From Atherix ibis (Eukaryota; Arthropoda; Insecta; Diptera; Athericidae), in the NCBI GenBank assembly GCA_958298945.1, contig OY282605.1, positions 37,364,811-37,428,810 of the forward strand: 64,000 nucleotides of DNA. The letters are read 5' to 3'. Both the position numbers and the translations under genes were made by a program. Below the pieces are notes generated by a model. The model saw nothing but the letters and a program-made list of their open reading frames with translations. It was not told the origin of the DNA and made no database searches. Positions 45,560-56,792 of this stretch are shown piece after piece (the first letter of the stretch is position 1; every line of letters starts with the position of its first letter).

Positions 45560-46545
45560 CGGAATGGAACTATACAATTAACTGGAATACTGTTTATTGA
45601 AAATACGATCAAATAAGGAAAGACAATGGTATCCTATTAATTCCAACTCTTGTTTTGGGACCCCATCTAGTAAGTACAAAGATATTTTAGAAGCGTCTGT
45701 CCATACATGTGAATTTTATTCCAGCTTAGGGCGATTGATATATTTTCTAGATCAGATAGAGTGAAAAATTTCTTGCAACGCTTAACGAAATCTAAATATT
45801 TGGCAGCGATTTCAGTAATATTAAATTTATGGTCATTCCACTGGAAGTTATCATTAAAACACTTACCAAGACTGAAAAGTTTTCCTATTTCAGTTATGCA
45901 AGTGCCATTTACGGATAATAGTTGAAGATTTCAATTTCGCTTTAGAGTCGGGAGATAACTCTGTATTTTCGAATATAGTAATATGCTGAAATCCATCTTT
46001 ATGGCTGAAGAGCAATGAGTTAAATCAGGAAACAAGTATGAAAAACTAAGAGTACTGTCATCAGTTAAACAGTGGATTAGATTATAAGTAATAGAAAAGA
46101 GATAATTTATGAAAACTAGTAAAAAGGTTAGAGATGGAAACAAACCCTGGGGAACAACCAGAATTTATTTGGTGGAGTGCAGACTTGAAGCCATCGAAAA
46201 CAACTTGCACTGAATGGTTTGATATGCACGAATTTTCGACAAAAGAACCTGATGCCAAATTTTGTCAAATGCCTTTTAAATGGGGTTAAATATAGCATCA
46301 AATCATCGGTGGATCTATTGCTACAAAAACCATATTGATGGCATTTGCTTAGGATATAAAAGGTTAGAACTAGAATTCCATGTTGGTTTCTTAAATGGCA
46401 ACAGTGCGTAAAAGTTATATGCCCAATCCGAATTTGGAACGCTTTCCTGCCAAGAATTTTGAAATGGTTTTCCCTGGTATTTGACCATTGTTTCCAAGAA
46501 TACTCGTATATCCATTGTTGGCCCCATCTCTGTATCAATGCAAGG
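45560..46545 (-). pseudogene. Non-LTR reverse transcriptase fragment (CR1/Jockey-like)
   Basis: Read on the minus strand in changing frames: AFDKIWHQVLLSKIRAY at about 46280-46230 is RT motif A (A-F-D-x-x-W-H). INSGCSPGFVSISNLF near 46160 is the G-V-P-Q-G-S-V-x-S-P-T-L-F block. LLVFINYLFSITYNLIHCLT followed by DDSTLSFSYLFPDLTHCSSA (about 46120-46020) carries the catalytic F-A-D-D as LTDD. Downstream, GKCFNDNFQWNDHKFNI and AAKYLDFVKRCKKFF (about 45860-45770) match the thumb region (L-G-x-x-x-x-x-x-x-S-W-x-D-H). Several frameshifts; endonuclease and 3' tail not seen. Confidence 0.75.
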
Positions 46546-46603
46546 CTAAAAAACGTTAAATGTCATTAACGGTCAGTAGATGAAAAAAGTTCAAATGATT
46601 ATA

Positions 46604-47782
46604 CGAGATCTGTTCAAAAAGTATAGCGAATTTTTTTTTTTTTTTCAAAAATTATTTATTTATTCATTAATATCTATTTTGTCCCCTTCAAAATAATCCC
46701 CACCAGATATTATACACTTGTGTCAACGTTTTTTCCAATCCTCGAAGCACTTCAAAAAAATCATTTTTTATGCTCTTGTTCAGCTCCTCTTTCGATGCCA
46801 TCTTTATCTCTTTAATCGTAGCGTAGCGTCGTCTTTTCATGGGGCTCCTCAGTTTTGAGAACAAGAAAAAATCATAGGGGGCAAGATCTGGGTAATATTG
46901 TAGCTGCGGCATTATTAGTGTGTTGTTTTTGGTCAAAAATGGTAAAAGCCATTTTTTGTTCTTCCACAAATCCGGGCGTTTCTGACGGATTGATTGACGC
47001 AACTTGCGCATAACTTGCAGGTAATATTCATTATTAACCTCCTACCCTGTGGTAAGAACTCATTATGCATCACACCTCTGCAATCGAAGAAAACTGTAAG
47101 CAAAACCTTTTTGGATTGATTGAGCTTTGGTTTCCACGTCATAAGCATAAACTCATGATTTGTCACTAGTTATGACCTTTTGGAGCAAATTTGGGTAGTC
47201 GCGGACAGTCCAACAGCTCCTTAGAAATGTTAATGCGATGCTGTTTTTGGTAGAAATTGAGGAATTTTAGTACGAATTACGCGGCGACCCGTCTCACGTC
47301 AAATCATTGGTAAAAATCGAATAATATAAGCCAATCGATATGTTTAAGTCCTTAGTAACTTCTCTAACGGTGATTCGACGATTGGCCAATACTATTTTTT
47401 TCACTTCATCAGTGTTTTCTTCTGTTGTTGACGTGCTCGGGCGTCCGCCACGCTTTTCATCGTTAACATCTTCTCGGCCCTCTGAGAACATTTTGTACCA
47501 CCAATAAACGTTTCTTCGTTCCAAGGTAGCTTCACCATATTCGGAATGCGTCCGCGCAATTAATTTTTTCTTTGAATCACAAAATTTGATACTTTGATCC
47601 ATTTTTTGGAATGGGCAAAAATCGAAGATGAGCCAAAACACGTGCAAGCAAAGCAGCTGTCAAAAATTAACTGAACATTTAAAATTGCCGAACTTGTTGG
47701 CATAAGTAAGAGACATGAGTACCAATATAACGCCATAAAAATTCGAAAATCGAATATACGTAACCCGCGGAAATTCAAAATT
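46604..47782 (-). mobile_element. Mariner M1 copy F, the longest of its family
   Basis: The left end starts CGAGATCTGTTCAAAAAGTA after TA (46602-46603). The right (5') end keeps the leader to TAACCCGCGGAAATTCAAAA but lacks the last ~25 bp of the terminal repeat, so the element was cut or mutated there. At 1.18 kb it is close to full length apart from the shared deletion and smaller losses. Confidence 0.9.
46660..47602 (-). pseudogene. Mariner M1 transposase, copy F (frameshifted)
   Basis: Start at ATG 47602 (MDQSIKFCDSKKKLIARTH). First HTH: EATLERRNVYWWYKMFSEGR; GRPSTSTTEENTDEVKKI; second HTH: RITVREVTKDLNISIG (to 47300). Then a frame change; the first Asp position falls in the region 47165-47130, where the frame reads TNHEFMLMTW, showing the GDESWVY motif is altered. 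LLTVFFDCRGVMHNEFLPQG (47110-47050), a frame change, KLRQSIRQKRPDLWKNKKWL, then PFLTKN where the second-Asp segment is deleted. YYPDLAPYDFFLFSKLRSP (46870-46820) has the third Asp. Ends near 46660. It has the best preserved N-terminus of the M1 copies. Confidence 0.85.
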
Positions 47783-48035
47783 CCTTTAACCGAAAGCAAA
47801 TCAAAATTTTGGTTATTCAGCAACCAATATTTAATACAGTTGAGAGCTGGGCCAATCGATAGGCTACAAATTAAATCCAAAGCTGGAAGACTCCTGCTAA
47901 AAATAGTTAACTCCTAAAAATTGTTAACTGTTATGATTCTGAGGCAGCCATATTTTGCGTTTTTAAAAGAGATTATTTTTTTCACCGATTGGGTTCAATT
48001 TTTTAACGTTGTATAATTTAATAGGCATGCTTTCT

Positions 48036-48425
48036 AGTTTTGGGGCTCTAAAAATCCACAAGCAGCAATATTGCTAAAAAGTGACTACCTTTATTACCGT
48101 CAATTCTGACCACTATCAAGGCACGAAGGATGACAATTGTTTGCTTTATTGTATGTAAAGTTCCGAAGGATGGATAATTTCGAGATTTCTGATGTTAATT
48201 TGAATCGAGATCTTGCGATTTGATAACGTTAGACCTTTTCTTTTAAAACAACGTAAAAAGTTATGTTTTCACATATAAATTTTTAAACTTTGAAATTTTT
48301 ATTCACCAAGTAATAACCGAATTATACTCAAAAAAGTCTTTAGAAATTACCTAGAACGAATCGAATCCTGTAGGAAGTCTCGTCTTTTTCAATGATATTA
48401 TATTTTTCTTGTCAAATAACGAGGT
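48036..48425 (+). pseudogene. DD41D transposase relic
   Basis: Plus-strand parts: WGSKNPQA near 48040, SSEGWIISRF-DVN near 48165-48205, then after a frame change EILRFDNVRPFLL (about 48212-48250; P-R-S-C-D-L-T-P-L-D-F-F-L-W, third Asp lost), and KKVFRNYLERIESCRKSRLF (about 48333-48390), the C-terminal region. About 250 bp separate it from mariner copy F. Confidence 0.5.
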
Positions 48426-48429
48426 TCAA

Positions 48430-50640
48430 GCATTATAATAAAAATACGCAATTAAATTTCCCCAAATTGGATAACAATTAACTTGATAGGATTCTACACT
48501 TCATTTCAGACCAACAAATTTATTGACTATCAATAAGTGCAGGACAAATTTTTTTTTAAATTTCTCCTACAAATACTCAATATTATAATCAAGTATCAAT
48601 ATTATTTTTAATATGAATTTTCAATAGAATTTTCCTTATTCTCAAGTATATGATTTTAAAAGAAGGAAAGTTAGAAATTATGCAAATTTTATTGTATTCA
48701 AATTAACTTGAAAATAGCACAATTTCCACCGTGTTGACTTTTTATTACAAATGAATTACCTTTTAAGGAGTTTGCATTCTCATTCCGAATTAGACTGCCT
48801 TTTCGGAAGTGTTGAAAAATGTTCCACTTTACATAAAGTAACCACTCTTTTTCGCTACTCATAACAACTGCCAAATTCCATTTATATGTGAAAATCTACT
48901 CATACGTTCGGTGGCTATGGTTTGACTTTAACTACAAGCTCAAATGGCAATATCGACACTGTTTTGTATTCGTACCCTCCTTCCCTAATACTTACCCCTT
49001 GAAATATTAAATTTTATGAATTTCTTATTATTCTCATATACCAGACGACTAGTCCTTATATTCAATGTGCAAGCATAAATGTAAAAGTACTTAATCCATT
49101 TATGTTCTTAAATTAACTGCCATCATTCAACATTTTATTTTCTTTCTACGAGGCATACTCATACTTAGCATAGTCCTTCTCTGTCCTCTCTCTAAAGTCT
49201 AAGCCTAGATATTCAAAGTAAGGACGTGTATAAAGACCTAGAGTCTATAGAATCGACAATATCGTACGATACATTTTATTCTATTTGCTACTGAAAAATT
49301 CGTCTACAATGCTCTGTGTAGGTGTGTTCGTCCTTAAATTTCACGATTTATATATATTACACTTATTGCTGGCACACAGTTTCATATTAAATTGTATGGC
49401 ATACCATTTGCCAACTCACCACCTCTTAAAATTTCCATTCGAACTCATTTGGTGAATAAGTGAATAGTGAAAAATCATGCAAATTTTTCCTGGCACATCA
49501 TTTAACACGAAAAATGTGCTACATTCGAGTACACTTGCGAACGGCTTGAATTTTGGAATTTTTCTCCTTAGTCGGATTTGGGAATCTAAATGATCGAAAT
49601 TCAAAAATATTAAAGCAATTTTATAGAATTTAACAAAAAAAAAAAACACATCACACTATTGGACCTGATCTTCTTCTTCTATCGATAGACTTACGAATAA
49701 TATTGAATTTTTACAGACTTTTCGCGAACGACAGCTTTTCAGTTTTACTCTCATTGATACATAAGCTATTTGCTTAATAAAAATCTTATAACAGCTATCA
49801 TAATTACAAAATCCTAAGGACATACTCGAGAGCCTAAGTAAGTGAAAAGCGGAATTTCGCATCTTATTTTAAGGACCATATTAAATGTGTGACATCGCAT
49901 AACCTAAATTCATGTGACATTTTTTATGAAAATTACTTTATAAACTTTTGGAAACATTTCCCTTAGCATATGGTGGCTTCTTGGGCAAAGCGCAGAAGAG
50001 AAGAACTGCTTAAAATATACTATAGATGACTACCCACCCCATCCCTTCCCTCCCAGGGGTTTATATGTATCAGGCGCTAGATCGTAATCATCTTTCTTAC
50101 CTCATTTTTCGTATATAATTTTCATTTATTATAGTCTCAACTTTTCCATGTATAAGAATTATTGCGTACTTTTAATAATTTCAATTTTTATTCAGTCAAA
50201 AGTAATAGGGAATATTGTACTCTTTTACTTATGTCACCATTAGGTAGAGCATTTATTTCAATAACTCCATGGTTGCTAGAAAAATTAATGCGATTGTGAA
50301 TTGAGATCATTTTTTTTAGGAAATATGCAAATTTCCATAAATAAAAATAAAACGAAGAAAAACATCTTAAAGGTAATAAAAACCATACCTTATAGAATAT
50401 TTTATAATTTTCCATTATTCATATGATATTGTGAAAAATATATTTTCTCGTAATTTTTTGATAGCAAATGCACCTTTTAGTGAAGATTTTCGATTAAATT
50501 TCTTTAAAAAATTGATGCCTTCCGAAAATCATAGTTCGTTTTTTACAGGGTGTTCTAAATATACGTTTAAAACTTATATTTCTTCCAAATAATTTTTGAT
50601 TAACATATAAATCTGTAAATTAATTGTATAAAAACCTTTG
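48430..50640. other. No gene recognised
   Basis: 48750-50100 is less AT-biased and free of transposon signatures; it may be unique host DNA. Frames up to about 77 codons occur but look random. Confidence 0.4.
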
Positions 50641-50644
50641 TATA

Positions 50645-51929
50645 CGATGGTCATTCAACTAGTACTTAGCCTACAATAGAAAAACGAAAATTTTGAAAAG
50701 GTGGCAATTTATTTTTCCACATAATCTCCTTCAAGCTCGATACCCTTGGCCCAGCGATGCTCTAACTTTTTTAATCTGTCCAAAAAATACATTTTCTCGA
50801 GGGAAGCAAAATAGGCCTCCGTGGCGACGATGACCTCCTCATTCGATCTAAATCTATTCCCGCCGAGTGATTTTTTCAGGTTTGGAAACAAACAGTAGTC
50901 ACAGTGGGCCAAATCTGGAGAGTACGGTGGATGGGGCAGCAATTCGTAGCGCAATTCGACCAATTTGACCATGGCGACGGCGGAGGTGTGAGCCGGCGCG
51001 TTGTCGTGGTGGAACAGCACTTTTTTCTTCGCAAAGCGGGGCCGCTTTTTCTTCAATTCGACGTCAAATCGGCCCAATAAGTCAGCATAGTAGCGCCCCG
51101 TGATTGTTTTACCCTTCTCGAGGTAATTGATGTGGATCACACCTTGTGAATTCCAGAAAACGGTGGCCATCACCTTTCCGGCCGATCGAACAGTCTTCGT
51201 CTTCTTCGGAGCACGTTCGCCGGGTGAAGTCCACTGTTTCGACTGTTTCTTGGTCTCTGGTGTGTACCAGTGAATCCATGTTTCGTCGACGGTCAAGAAA
51301 CGACGCAAGAACTCCGCTGGATTGCGCTGAAACAGCGCCAAACACGTGACCAATGTGGTCTCACGGTTGCGCTTGTTTTCCGGTGTGAGCAAACGCGGCA
51401 CCCATCGCGCCGACAGCAATCTCATGCCCAGTTTTTCGTGTAGAATATGATACACCGTTCCTACTGCGATGCCCACAGTCTCAGCTATCTCGTGAACCTT
51501 CAATCGACGGTCTGCCAACACGAGATCGTGGACTTTTTTAACGTTTTCCTCCGTAGCAGCCGTTTTTGGGGCACCTGGGCGTGGCTCATCAAAAACCGAC
51601 GTGCGGCCACGAACACTCTCGTTGAACCAATTCTTGACGGTCGCCATCGAAGGAGAAGACTCACCATACACAGCATCAAAGCGATCTTTGATTTCGCTGC
51701 GCATTTTCCCTTCCAAAAACAAGAATCTAATCACCGAACGATATTGTTATTTTTCCATTTTTGTGCAACCGACCGACACACTCGCTTTCAAAGGCTCTCA
51801 AAACAAAACTAATGAAGGGAATTGACTGAACAGTAGGCTACTAAAAGAATGTTCTGCATGATCGTAAATTTCTTTTGTGACAGCAGTTCCATCGAGCGGT
51901 GAGGCTAAGTACTTGTTGAATGACCCTCG
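50645..51929 (-). mobile_element. Mariner M2 copy H, both ends and TA target sites intact
   Basis: Starts CGATGGTCATTCAACTAGTA after TA (50643-50644) and ends, read inward from the other strand, CGAGGGTCATTCAACAAGTA after TA (51930-51931). Length is 1285 bp, one bp shorter than copy J. The best preserved transposon in the window. Confidence 0.95.
50709..51758 (-). pseudogene. Mariner transposase, copy H, 349 codons with one visible stop
   Basis: The start at ATG 51758 gives M-E-K-stop-Q-Y-R-S-V-I; codon 4 is TAA where copy G has GAA. From 51734 the frame is open for 341 codons to 50709. Domains: first HTH (IKDRFDAVYG, TVKNWFNESVRG), second HTH (HEIAETVGIAVGTVYHIL), RWVPRLLTPENKRNR linker, first Asp in LTVDETWIHWYTPE, second Asp in FHHDNAPAHTS, third Asp in LAHCDYCLF with 34 residues between the last two. 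C-terminus KGIELEGDYVEK. Length fits mariner transposases (about 345 residues). YSPDLAHCDYC deviates from the usual LAPCDYF beside the third Asp. As written the stop blocks translation from the normal start; the next Met is in GKMRSE, about 18 codons later. Product, if made, would cut at the terminal repeats and insert at TA. Confidence 0.92.
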
Positions 51930-52187
51930 TAGACTTAAAAATTTTATATAAAAAATAATTTGGCCCTAATTTGGTAATAACCTTTGGCCTTATGGAAAAT
52001 AGCTGCACTTTAGGTAATATTTTTCAAACAAACTTTCGCACATTTTTAAATTCATTTAATTGATTTCATTGCAAGTGTTTTTTTAAGACATAGGTCACTA
52101 ATCATAGACTTTACTTTTTCAGTATTTCTATATTAAAACGTGAGGACTGATCAAATCACTGCAGTAAGAAGACCAATTTTCGAAATA

Positions 52188-53095
52188 TTGGGTTGTTCGT
52201 TTTTTTTTTTTTATAAAAATGAAAGAGAATTTTCTTATAGTGAATTAATATTTTATTCTAGCCTGTTTTCTTTAAGTGAATCATTCAATTTATCCAACTG
52301 ATGATAGTACACTTTAGAATTGATCGTCTACTGAGCAAAGCTCAAAATAAACGATTTCTTTGAAATCCCATCAAACAGATACCATAACCATTTTTTTTTA
52401 ATGAATATTAGCTTTCGAAGTACTTTGATCCGGTTCATCTTTGCTACTCCAGGATCTTTTGCATTTAACATTGTTGTAGACAACCCATTTCTCATCCCCA
52501 GTGATGATACGCTTCAAAAATAGATTATTTTCTTGGCGTTTGAGAAGCAAATCGCAAACGTCAATGCGACGGCACAAATTTTTCCGTAAGAATATGAGGA
52601 ACCCATATGTCGAGCTTTGAGATTAAACCTACCCGTTTCAAATGATTAGAAATGGTCGTATTCGATAATTTTAATCTTTCAGCGATCGCACGCGTTGTTA
52701 TTCACCGGTTTGCATCAATTAATGCCTTTATTGTGTCTTCATCAGCTTCAACTGGCCTTCCAGAACGTGGTTTATCTTATAGATCAAAATTACCGGATCG
52801 AAATTTTGCAAACCAGTTTTGGTATTGACGCTCACTTAACACATCTTCTCCATACACTTCGGATAATTTTTTCTAGCTTGAACAGCATTTTAAACATTTC
52901 TATAGCAAAACATCAAATATGCTAAAAATGCTGTTTTTCATCAACCAAAAACAACCATGCTGAATCAAACGAATTTTTTTACAAGCAAGCCTTGCTATAT
53001 CAGCTATCAAAATACATATGATTATGCGGCTTAAGTGTGAACTTGATTTTGAAAAAATAAATTTAAGTCCTCGGATTACTTTCCGAGCAACCCAA
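52188..53095 (-). mobile_element. Mariner M6 (cecropia-like) copy P, deletion derivative
   Basis: Ends TTGGGTTGTTCG at 52188 and, reversed, TTGGGTTGCTCGGAAAGTAA at 53095, each bordered by TA (52186-52187, 53096-53097). The minus-strand transposase shows MFKMLFKLEKI, YGEDVLSERQYQNWFAKFRS (first HTH), DKPRSGRPVEADEDTIKALI, ITTRAIAERLKLSNTTISNH (second HTH), KLDIWVPHILTEK, LKRQENNLFLKRIITGDEKW with the first Asp (about 52545-52485), and VVYNNVKCKRSW. A version of V-M-V-S-V-W-W-D-F-K-E follows (about 52380-52340). The rest, including the second and third Asp, is gone. Stops at two Arg-like positions. The GDEKWVVYNN motif resembles the cecropia/Hsmar1-type mariners. Confidence 0.85.
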
Positions 53096-53099
53096 TATT

Positions 53100-53580
53100 T
53101 GGTCAAGAATTAAAAAACTTTGGACGCACAACTTCCATTGTATGGGTATAGCGAGTGACGTAACACCATCCTGTTCGAATCTAATATCACCCAACTCAAA
53201 TTAGTACAATTTAATGATAAAAGAGTTCTGTAGCTTCTCTCTCTATCACTCATCAGTCACCATAACAGCAATGCCAGGTACGCTTCCAAATAAATACGGA
53301 CCAGTAACTCCTTTGTTAGGGTCGTTCGTTAATTGCCTCTAGATTTTTTCGTCCCTAGAAGCGACCCCATGTTTTTTCTAACGAACCCGCTTAAGTCAAA
53401 ATACTCTTCGTCAACCACTTCCAATTTTGTCTAAAAATCAAAGTCTAGAATAGAGCATATATTTAAAAGACAAAGGATAATTATCGCTTTCCTAGCTTCA
53501 TATGAATAGTGACAACGTCGGCCCAAAAATCACAGCATATATACAGTCAACGGGCATGTTATGGTCGTTCGTTAATTGCC
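53100..53580. repeat. Direct repeat around GTCGTTCGTTAATTGCCT
   Basis: GTCGTTCGTTAATTGCCT followed by -TAGATTTTT occurs at about 53322 and 53564, and AAGTCAAAATACTCTTCG at about 53393 and 53591. The order is kept but spacing differs, so this is a diverged local duplication. No gene is supported between 53100 and 53320. Confidence 0.7.
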
Positions 53581-53581
53581 T

Positions 53582-53896
53582 TTAGATTTTTAAGTCAAAA
53601 TACTCTTCGACACACGCCTTGAATTTTCTATAAAAATCCAACTCTAAAACGTTTTCATATAATCTCGGGGCGAAAGTTACTGGATTAACTGAATTTTCTT
53701 TATGGAAATACCGGCTTGAGACCGTAATTTTGCGTCCACTTTCACTTACCACACCAATAGACCGAAGCCTGATCATCCTAGAACTGAAAACTGGTTTAGC
53801 TTCAATTGTAAGTAGGACACACTTCTGCCTACTGAACACTATACAACGTTCGGCAAAATTATTCACTATTCGATGAAGAGTTAAATTTGGAAGCAT
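53582..53896 (-). CDS. Unrecognised 104-codon frame
   Basis: Opens with MLPNLTLHRIVNNFAERCIV and ends FKACVEEYFDLKI. Residue use is balanced (Arg, Val, Glu, Cys, single Tyr/Phe spread), unlike chance frames here. VLLTIEAKPVFSSRMIRLRS followed by SGRKITVSSRYFHKE gives a beta-strand-like alternation. No signal peptide, membrane segment or known motif is evident. It could be an exon, a retroelement piece or chance. The ATG lies 10-20 bp from an A/T-rich stretch and no splice or promoter signal was confirmed. Confidence 0.25.
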   Translation of the reverse strand: MLPNLTLHRIVNNFAERCIVFSRQKCVLLTIEAKPVFSSRMIRLRSIGVVSESGRKITVSSRYFHKENSVNPVTFAPRLYENVLELDFYRKFKACVEEYFDLKI

Positions 53897-53899
53897 ATT

Positions 53900-54970
53900 T
53901 TTTGACCCAATTTTTCACGTGATTTTTGCTTTCGTAAAATTATTTACCTTAGATTAAAGAAGAACTGGATAGGCCTCTACACAAAAATTCTGTCCAAATT
54001 TTGTTGGCAATACATTTGTAGAACGCACACACATGCAATACAACAGAAACGGCGTAAACCATTGGGAGCCAATTTTAAACATCAATACGTGTATGCGATT
54101 GAAGCGGTTTCTTCAAAACCATTTTCATATGTGATGTCATTTATGTGTAAATGAATAGATTTTCAATATTGCGAATTTTGTTGTTTGATGGAATTAGTTT
54201 TGGAAATTTATAATAAAATACAATATTCTTTTTATAAAGTATTATTTATTTATTTATTACATATTTCACTATATATTATTTATTAAAATTGAATTATAAA
54301 ATGGAAGAGCATATAAAAATATAAATTGTAAGTTATTTGATTATATGAAAACAATTATGTGCACAATAAGAAGTTAATCGTAAACAACATTAAAGGAAAT
54401 GCTTTAAAACTAAATTACAAGATGAAAAATTTAATGTACTTAAAAAATTAATAACTAAAATTTCAAAAAAAGAAGAAAAACAATATTATTTAGTAAATGC
54501 ATTATAATATGGTCTAATAGAGTAAGCAAAACAAATTTATTTAAATAATATGCCTACTGAAGAATATACTTTATTTAATTTAACACAATGTAAACAGCAA
54601 TGGAAAATAGACTGAAAAATTCGGTCCCTTAAACTTTCTTACACACACTTTATATACACCGGCACTGAACTATTTTCTGGTAAACATTGAACTGTCAACA
54701 TCGGATTTGTTTACATTTATTCAATGCCGAACTTTTCACTTTTTGACCACTTTTTGTACAAAATAAATCATTAAAAGCCAATTGAACACATTATAAACTA
54801 AATTTCTATTAATTTCTATACTAAAAAAGAACCTGTCAACTTACCGAAAGAAAGAAATTCCCGGCTTCCTCATTTCTTCGGTTGAGCAGCGATTTTTCAT
54901 AAAACACTTCATTTTCTGAAATAAAAACTTCGTATTAAGTTTTATCAAAAATATATCTATTTACAAAAAT
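53900..54970. other. No gene recognised
   Basis: AT-rich; short poly-A/T tracts only. Confidence 0.4.
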
Positions 54971-54973
54971 ATA

Positions 54974-56225
54974 AGGTCCCCCATCTAAATGTGGTCGATG
55001 GAAATATTGAATAACATGAACAATTCTCAATCGATTTTGGAAAACTATTTATTTTTATAAAATTTGAAGCTTTACAATTTTTTCCATTCTGTTTTCAAAA
55101 ACAACGTCGATCAAATGACCACCTTCATTGCGGATACAAAATTCAGCTCTTTTTCTGGCATTTTCCATGACATTTGCCAGCATCTCGGGTGATATCGCAG
55201 TGATTTCGGCTCGAATATTGTCCTTAAGCTCGTTTAAAGTCTTCGGTTTGTTGGCATACACTTTGCTTTTTAAAAATCCCCACAAAAAAAAGTCCGGTGC
55301 CGTTAAATCGGGCGATCTCGGTGGCCAGTCAATATCCCCCCCTTTCGATACCACACGTCCTGGGAACTTTTGACGTAAGAAGTTCATCGTTGATTTTGCG
55401 GTGTGACATGTCGCGTCGTTTTGTTGAAACCAATAGCTATTAAGACCTTTTTCACGCATTTCTGGTAAAACAGAGTGTGCCGGCCCAAAAATGTCTGTAA
55501 AAAACAGACACCGGCCCAAACAGTCACTTTCTGATCATGCAGTGGAGTTTGATGTATAGTACGAGTATGAGGATTTTCTTTCCCCCAAATGCGAGAGTTT
55601 TGTTTATTTACAGTGCCATATAGCGTGAAATGGGGCTCATCAGTAATTAAAATTCGCTCCCAAAAATTGGGCTCCGATTCACTCACTCGAATAGCGTTAT
55701 TGGCGTAAGCCACGCGTCGCGGATTGTCTGTTTCCAATAATCTTTGTGTTAACTGCACTTTATATGGAAATATATCCAGATCATATTTCAGAATCCGCCT
55801 CAAAGTAGTTCCATGTTTAGTTGCTGAGACCGGCGGTGGTACGAGACAGAAGGATTCTCTGCAACACTCCGTTGCACAGCTTCAATATTTTCATTTGATC
55901 GTCGAGGACGTGGTCGATTTGAATGTGGACGGTCCGCTACAGACCCGTGATTCTCGAAATTCGAAGCTAACCGACGAATAGTGTCACTTTTAGGCGCAGA
56001 ACGACCGCTATACTTTTGATGATACGCACGCTGTGTTGCAACAACTGAACGATTACATTTAATGAACATTGTCACTATTTCCGCGCGTTCTTTGGGCGTG
56101 AATCGATTCATGGTTAAACTTGTAATGCAATAACCTTTCCGAAATGTGTTCGACGACGTCAATCGGTTTAAATTTGTCAAAGTTATTCAATATTTCCATC
56201 GACCACATTTAGATGGCGCACCCTG
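54974..56225 (-). mobile_element. DD41D mariner-like element N with 44-46-bp terminal repeats
   Basis: The left end reads AGGTCCCCCATCTAAATGTG then GTCGATGGAAATATTGAATA. The right end, reversed, reads CAGGGTGCGCCATCTAAATG and continues with the same words. TA flanks both ends (54972-54973, 56226-56227). The 1252-bp length and long inverted repeats make it the best preserved DD41D element here. Confidence 0.92.
55055..56111 (-). pseudogene. DD41D transposase, copy N (two frameshifts)
   Basis: Start at ATG 56111 (MNRFTPKERAEIVTMFIKCN). First HTH: RSVVATQRAYHQKYSGRSAP; PKSDTIRRLASNFENHGSVA; second HTH: ENPSVSYHRRSQQLNM. Shift near 55800 to MRRILKYDLDIFPYKVQLTQ, first Asp in ILITDEPHFTLYGTVNKQN (about 55640), HDQKVTVWAGV. 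A second shift near 55510 leads to FQQNDATCHTAKSTMNFLRQ and WPPRSPDLTAPDFFLWG with the third Asp. The usual Q-Q-D-G-A-T is Q-Q-N-D-A-T, so the second catalytic Asp is either lost or displaced by one residue; 41 residues separate that position from the third Asp. The tail GGHLIDVVFENR ends at 55055. About 352 codons, normal for the family. Confidence 0.9.
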
Positions 56226-56227
56226 TA

Positions 56228-56792
56228 CTTACTTTTCCGTAAATACTCGTAAATATGTAAAAAAAACTCTTTCAATTGCACTTTACGATGTGCCAAAATA
56301 AAACTTGACAAATGACATTAATAGCTCTTAAGTATCCACTTTCATGGAGAATTAACGTTTTAAAACTCTCCGAAAGTCTTTAAAATTAAGGCGCTTTATT
56401 TTTGATTGATATTTACGGAATAAATAATAAACCTTAAATAGAATTCCATTTCGTACCGAAAGATTGTACAAAAAATAAAAATTGCCTATCGTTGTATTTA
56501 AATTGTATTTTTGTTTCCAATAAGTGAATTAAAATGAATATAAATTATTCTTGTATAATTCAATAAATTTCTATTACGACAACTAGATGGCAGTGGGTGT
56601 CATGTCTACATAGAAAAATTTTGACAACAATATCCCTTTAAAATAAGTTGGACGCAAAAAGATAAAAAATCTACTTAATTATCACAAAGCACCATCCTTC
56701 AAATGATTACTGTCAAAATTTGACAGCAATCGGTCGATTGGTTCGTGAGATATAGCATTTTGAGTGGAGCAACTTTTGTTATTGAAAAAAAA
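56228..56792. other. Probable leader of mariner K plus unassigned sequence
   Basis: No terminal repeat matching the right end of K (GCCGAACTGT reading out) was found here. CTAGATGGCAGTGGGTGTCA near 56583 resembles leader words of irritans mariners, so the 5' end may lie around 56500-56600 but is decayed. Confidence 0.35.

Noticed and set aside
46128..46538. 136-codon frame as a separate unknown protein
   Set aside because: It covers the reverse transcriptase fragment; RT motifs are read in neighbouring frames, so the long frame is mixed or out of phase.
51109..51345. Shifted-frame proteins of 78 codons inside copies H and J (51109-51345, 59694-59930)
   Set aside because: Out-of-frame readings of the transposase (FWDSQGVIH read as RFLEFTRCD), not real products.
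51447..51825. Frames of 74-121 codons on the strand opposite the M2 transposases (51447-51825, 59202-59592, 26841-27231)
   Set aside because: The same opposite-strand frames recur in all three M2 copies because they mirror the transposase codons; they have no independent motif.
56577..56620. 5' terminal repeat of mariner K
   Set aside because: Only leader-like words (AGATGGCAGTG) were seen; no inverted match to the right end GCCGAACTGT, so the left border was left open.
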